In this document: positions 6,256-8,626 of the stretch, piece by piece
How the letters are laid out: each line of letters begins with the position of its first letter
How positions within the stretch are numbered: position 1 is the first letter of the stretch
NCBI GenBank assembly: GCA_003647755.1
Contig: QMNL01000051.1
Location: 1 to 8,626 of the forward strand
DNA length: 8,626 nucleotides
Origin: Candidatus Coatesiibacteriota bacterium
Lineage (GTDB): Bacteria > B130-G9
Direction: 5' to 3'
Program-made: the position numbers and the translations under genes
Notes under the pieces: model-generated
Seen by the model: the letters and a program-made list of their open reading frames with translations, nothing else
The model's database searches: none
What the model was told of the DNA's origin: nothing

Positions 6256-7773
6256 GAGAACGAACTTGACGTGCTTCTTGATCATCGCAAGGGAGACCTC
6301 ACCTTTCAGGGTGAGTTTTATCCCAGTCCACAAGAAGCGGATCATGTTTGCGACCGTCGACAGAACGACCAGAGGCGTGGGAAAGTGTCGCAGCAGATTA
6401 ACCCTGGAAAGAGCGCGGATAAAGAACCTCGGCACGAAGGACTTGCCCGTCAGGGAGACGAGGCTGTTGAAGAAGACATCCTCTTTGGAGCGCTTGAAAT
6501 CGGACGAGACGAACCACTGTGTCATGGTTTTGCAGGCGACATCTTCGATGTCGTTCTCCGTTATGAACCCGCGGTCTAGCGCCATCTGCGTGAGCTCAAC
6601 GCCGGGGAAATAGGCCAGTGAATAGAGACGAAACTCGAATGGGCGTTTGAAGCTCAAGAGAAGGTTGAGCATCTCCTGCTTGTCCTGGGAGTTCTCAAAA
6701 GGGTTGTCCATGATGAAGTCAAGCCGTGGTTTGACCTTCAGTTTGTTGAGAATGGACATGGCCCTCTGAATGCCCTCGTTGGTGTCCAGTCTCTTGAAGA
6801 ACTGGTTCCGAACACGCTGCGAGCCACTCTGAACGCCCATATCCGCGTAAATGAGGCCGCTGTCCTTAAGCATCCGGATGAGCTCCTCCGACACGGTCTT
6901 CGGATGCACATAGACCCAGTATGGAATGCCGATCTTGGCCTTGTATTGCTCGCAGAAGTCCCGCACCCAGTCAAGGTCCAATCCAAACACGTCGTCGTAG
7001 AAGGCGATCTGTTTTATGTGGGGGAGCTTCTCCATGGCGTATTCGAGCTCTTCCATCACGTTCGGGACAGAGCGGGTGCGCACGATCTTGCCCATCCCCT
7101 CGTAAAGGCGGTGATAGACGCTGTTTGCGCAGTATGTGCAGGCAAACGGGCAACCGCGGGTAGTCATTATCTGGTAGAGATCGTGTTCCTTAACGAGCGG
7201 GTCAAACTCAAAGAGCTCATCACCGTTAATAAAGAACTTGCCGTCATTCGTGAAGTCGTGAAACGGGAGCGAGTTGAGGTCCTGAATCGGTGGCCGGACA
7301 GGATTCTTGATCTCGCTACCATCGCGCCTGAGCCACACGTTCCTGATGTCATCTATGCTCTCGCCCCTTTCGAGCCGCTGTGAAAGCTCCAGCATCGCAC
7401 CCTCGCCCTCGCCAATCACGAGCAGGTCATGCTCCGAGAGCGTCCGGTCTGCGGTAACCGTTACGTGCACACCTCCCCAGACGATAGGGCAACTGACGAC
7501 GCCCCGTGCTCGCCTGGTCAGCTCGGCCGCCGTGTTGCGGAATGTCGAGCAACCGATGCCAATGCCCAGAAGGTCCGGGTTGATGCGTGCGAGCAGGTCG
7601 GCGAACAGCTTGAGCTCCTTCTCGCTAGCGGGCGTCCCGTCGTTTATGTTCAGCCGTTTGAAGAAAATGATCGAGGCGTCAAACCCCTTCGACTTCAATA
7701 GCGAATGAATGTAACGAACGCCCGAAAGCTCGGTATTGTAAAGAGCAACCAGGCAGACCTTGAACTTCGTCAT
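6241..7773 (-). CDS. B12-binding-domain radical SAM protein
   Basis: This is a 510-residue enzyme of the radical SAM superfamily with an N-terminal cobalamin-binding-type domain. Residues about 5-165 have the Rossmann-like pattern of that domain (LLGIGIG near 68-74, WGGVHVT near 99-105, VIGEGEG near 119-125), though the DxHxxG cobalamin-ligating motif of methionine synthase is absent, as in many family members. The iron-sulfur motif is CPFACTYC (C208, C212, C215). Downstream, MGVQSGSQR (312-320) and LDFIMDNPFE (351-360) match core strands of this group. Residues about 460-490 are hydrophobic and could touch the membrane. Characterised relatives perform methylations or ring and carbon-skeleton changes on lipids, phosphonates, pigments and natural products; the substrate here is unknown. 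Its ATG overlaps the WbqC stop by four bases (ATGA), with no clear Shine-Dalgarno, which suggests translation coupled to WbqC. Confidence 0.9.
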   Translation of the reverse strand: MTKFKVCLVALYNTELSGVRYIHSLLKSKGFDASIIFFKRLNINDGTPASEKELKLFADLLARINPDLLGIGIGCSTFRNTAAELTRRARGVVSCPIVWGGVHVTVTADRTLSEHDLLVIGEGEGAMLELSQRLERGESIDDIRNVWLRRDGSEIKNPVRPPIQDLNSLPFHDFTNDGKFFINGDELFEFDPLVKEHDLYQIMTTRGCPFACTYCANSVYHRLYEGMGKIVRTRSVPNVMEELEYAMEKLPHIKQIAFYDDVFGLDLDWVRDFCEQYKAKIGIPYWVYVHPKTVSEELIRMLKDSGLIYADMGVQSGSQRVRNQFFKRLDTNEGIQRAMSILNKLKVKPRLDFIMDNPFENSQDKQEMLNLLLSFKRPFEFRLYSLAYFPGVELTQMALDRGFITENDIEDVACKTMTQWFVSSDFKRSKEDVFFNSLVSLTGKSFVPRFFIRALSRVNLLRHFPTPLVVLSTVANMIRFLWTGIKLTLKGEVSLAMIKKHVKFVLTVNR

Positions 7774-8555
7774 TTCATAGGGCCCATATCAGGTTCTTTC
7801 ACCGGCTCAGCACGCCTCAAGATATATCTCCTTCCGTCTGCGCCACAGTTTAAGAGCAGGTCAATCGCAGACATGTGCGACTCGAAACCATCATAACACT
7901 GTGGATAGATCGGGTGCGTGTAATTGTGAAACTCCAGCTTGATCCCGTTGGCCTCGAATGGCCCCGGCTCGAGGTAGCTGCGCCCCATATCCCCGTTGAG
8001 GTAATGATCCGCGCCCACTATCTTGCATATCTCAAGGATAAGGTCCGCCTTCCTGCCGGACGGAGATAAGCTTGACGCCATCACGTAGTTCGTGCCCAGC
8101 TGGAAGGCATCGTCTATCATCTTGATCAGATACATGTCCAGGTCGAGCAACCTCTCCCACCTTCGGCTGAGCGCCTCGCTAAGCAGCGGCCAAAACTCCT
8201 TCACATACGGCGCCCTCGCATAGCAAGTCCTGATCGCAGCGAGGTGCTTGTGCGCCCAATTATGCGTGTTGTCGATCATCGTCTCGTCAATCCGTTGCGT
8301 GAACCTGCCCTTCGTCAGCACTGGCACCGTGAGCCACTGCCAGCCAGTCGCGGTCCGAATCCGATTCCTATTCCGCCACGAACGCTTGTCGAACTGAACG
8401 CAGTCCAGAATTACGAAAATATCTGATTTCGCCGCCAGGTCAAAAAAGCCTACCCAAGGCAGATATCCCGGCTGGAGTATGACAGCCCTCATGCAACTTA
8501 GGTTATGTGCTGCGCTGGTGATGGTCAACAGGATTTGCTCGCCAAGTTCTCTCAT
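7770..8555 (-). CDS. WbqC-family protein
   Basis: The family is recognised from QPGYLPWVGFFD near the N-terminus, then ILDCVQFDKRSWRNRNRIR, GWQWLTVPV, NWAHKHL, GADHYLNGDMG, GIKLEFHNYTHPIYPQ and AIDLLLNCG, in the family's usual order. WbqC-like proteins occur in O-antigen, capsule and flagellin-glycan gene clusters and are thought to act in sugar-precursor or glycan modification; the reaction is not settled to my knowledge. The start is ambiguous. The ATG at 8555 forms an ATGA overlap with the upstream stop and gives 261 residues, but its first 21 residues are not family-like. The internal ATG at 8492 begins MRAVILQPGYLPW, the usual family start, and gives 240 residues. Neither has a strong Shine-Dalgarno. 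The gene ends in an ATGA overlap with the radical SAM gene, so the two are probably made together. Confidence 0.9.
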   Translation of the reverse strand: MRELGEQILLTITSAAHNLSCMRAVILQPGYLPWVGFFDLAAKSDIFVILDCVQFDKRSWRNRNRIRTATGWQWLTVPVLTKGRFTQRIDETMIDNTHNWAHKHLAAIRTCYARAPYVKEFWPLLSEALSRRWERLLDLDMYLIKMIDDAFQLGTNYVMASSLSPSGRKADLILEICKIVGADHYLNGDMGRSYLEPGPFEANGIKLEFHNYTHPIYPQCYDGFESHMSAIDLLLNCGADGRRYILRRAEPVKEPDMGPMK

Positions 8556-8626
8556 TCCATCTTGAGGAGTTTTCGTAATCGTGCCCGGGCCTGCTCAACT
8601 GAAGGCGTCCTTCCTGCATCCCCGTA
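8552..8626 (-). CDS. C-terminal end of an unidentified gene (partial, runs off right edge)
   Basis: A minus-strand frame enters from the right edge and ends at a TGA at 8554-8552. The 24 visible residues include GRTPSVEQARARLRKLLKME, which looks like an amphipathic, Arg/Lys-rich C-terminal helix of a real soluble protein. The stop overlaps the first ATG of the WbqC frame as ATGA, the same arrangement as the WbqC/radical SAM junction, which supports it as the preceding gene of the same operon. Too little is visible to name the family. Confidence 0.55.
   Translation of the reverse strand, partial: YGDAGRTPSVEQARARLRKLLKME

Noticed and set aside
5831..6613. 260-codon plus-strand open frame spanning the dnaE/radical SAM gap
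   Set aside because: It overlaps the PHP-coding part of dnaE and the end of the radical SAM gene in antisense, with no conserved motifs and a low-complexity, basic composition.
6904..7383. 159-codon plus-strand open frame
   Set aside because: It is antisense to the iron-sulfur-motif region of the radical SAM gene and has no recognisable features.
1..8626. CRISPR arrays, tRNA or rRNA genes, insertion sequences, defence or toxin-antitoxin genes
   Set aside because: No regularly spaced repeats, cloverleaf-like segments, transposase motifs or known defence motifs were seen; the long minus-strand genes account for nearly all the sequence.

Overview
The window reads as a piece of a Gram-negative-type bacterial chromosome. 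By eye the G+C content is in the mid-to-high 50s, and the recognisable genes are a chromosomal replicase subunit plus surface-polysaccharide functions. I cannot assign a phylum from the sequence alone. There is no CRISPR array, insertion sequence, phage gene, rRNA or tRNA that I can see. About 95% of the window is coding, and every confident gene lies on the minus strand.

Reading in the direction of transcription, from high to low coordinates: (1) the last 24 codons of an unidentified gene run in from the right edge and end in an ATGA overlap with (2) a WbqC-family protein (7770-8555). That gene ends in a second ATGA overlap with (3) a B12-binding-domain radical SAM enzyme (6241-7773). These three look like one translationally coupled unit, probably part of a larger surface-glycan or natural-product locus extending beyond the right edge. 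(4) A 137-bp gap follows, the only sizeable non-coding stretch. It carries a 9-bp perfect inverted repeat, a weak promoter-like pair and a Shine-Dalgarno-like element before a TTG start. (5) dnaE, the DNA polymerase III alpha subunit (2588-6103), is full length with an intact-looking PHP domain, polymerase aspartates, a clamp-binding QQTLF motif and an OB fold. (6) Sixty-six bases later comes a large membrane protein of the O-antigen ligase/polymerase (Wzy_C) family with a C-terminal TPR region (170-2521, possibly to 2560). At the left edge, bases 3-119 may hold the tail of a plus-strand membrane protein converging on it.

Functionally, the replicase gene sits between two sets of genes that plausibly concern the cell envelope: WbqC plus radical SAM upstream, and the Wzy_C/TPR protein downstream. 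Whether they cooperate is inference. I found no clearly new defence, mobile or regulatory system. The points most worth a second look are the coupled WbqC/B12-radical-SAM pair, a divergent segment just after the catalytic aspartates of DnaE, and an atypical beta-rich insertion within the TPR tail of the ligase-like protein.
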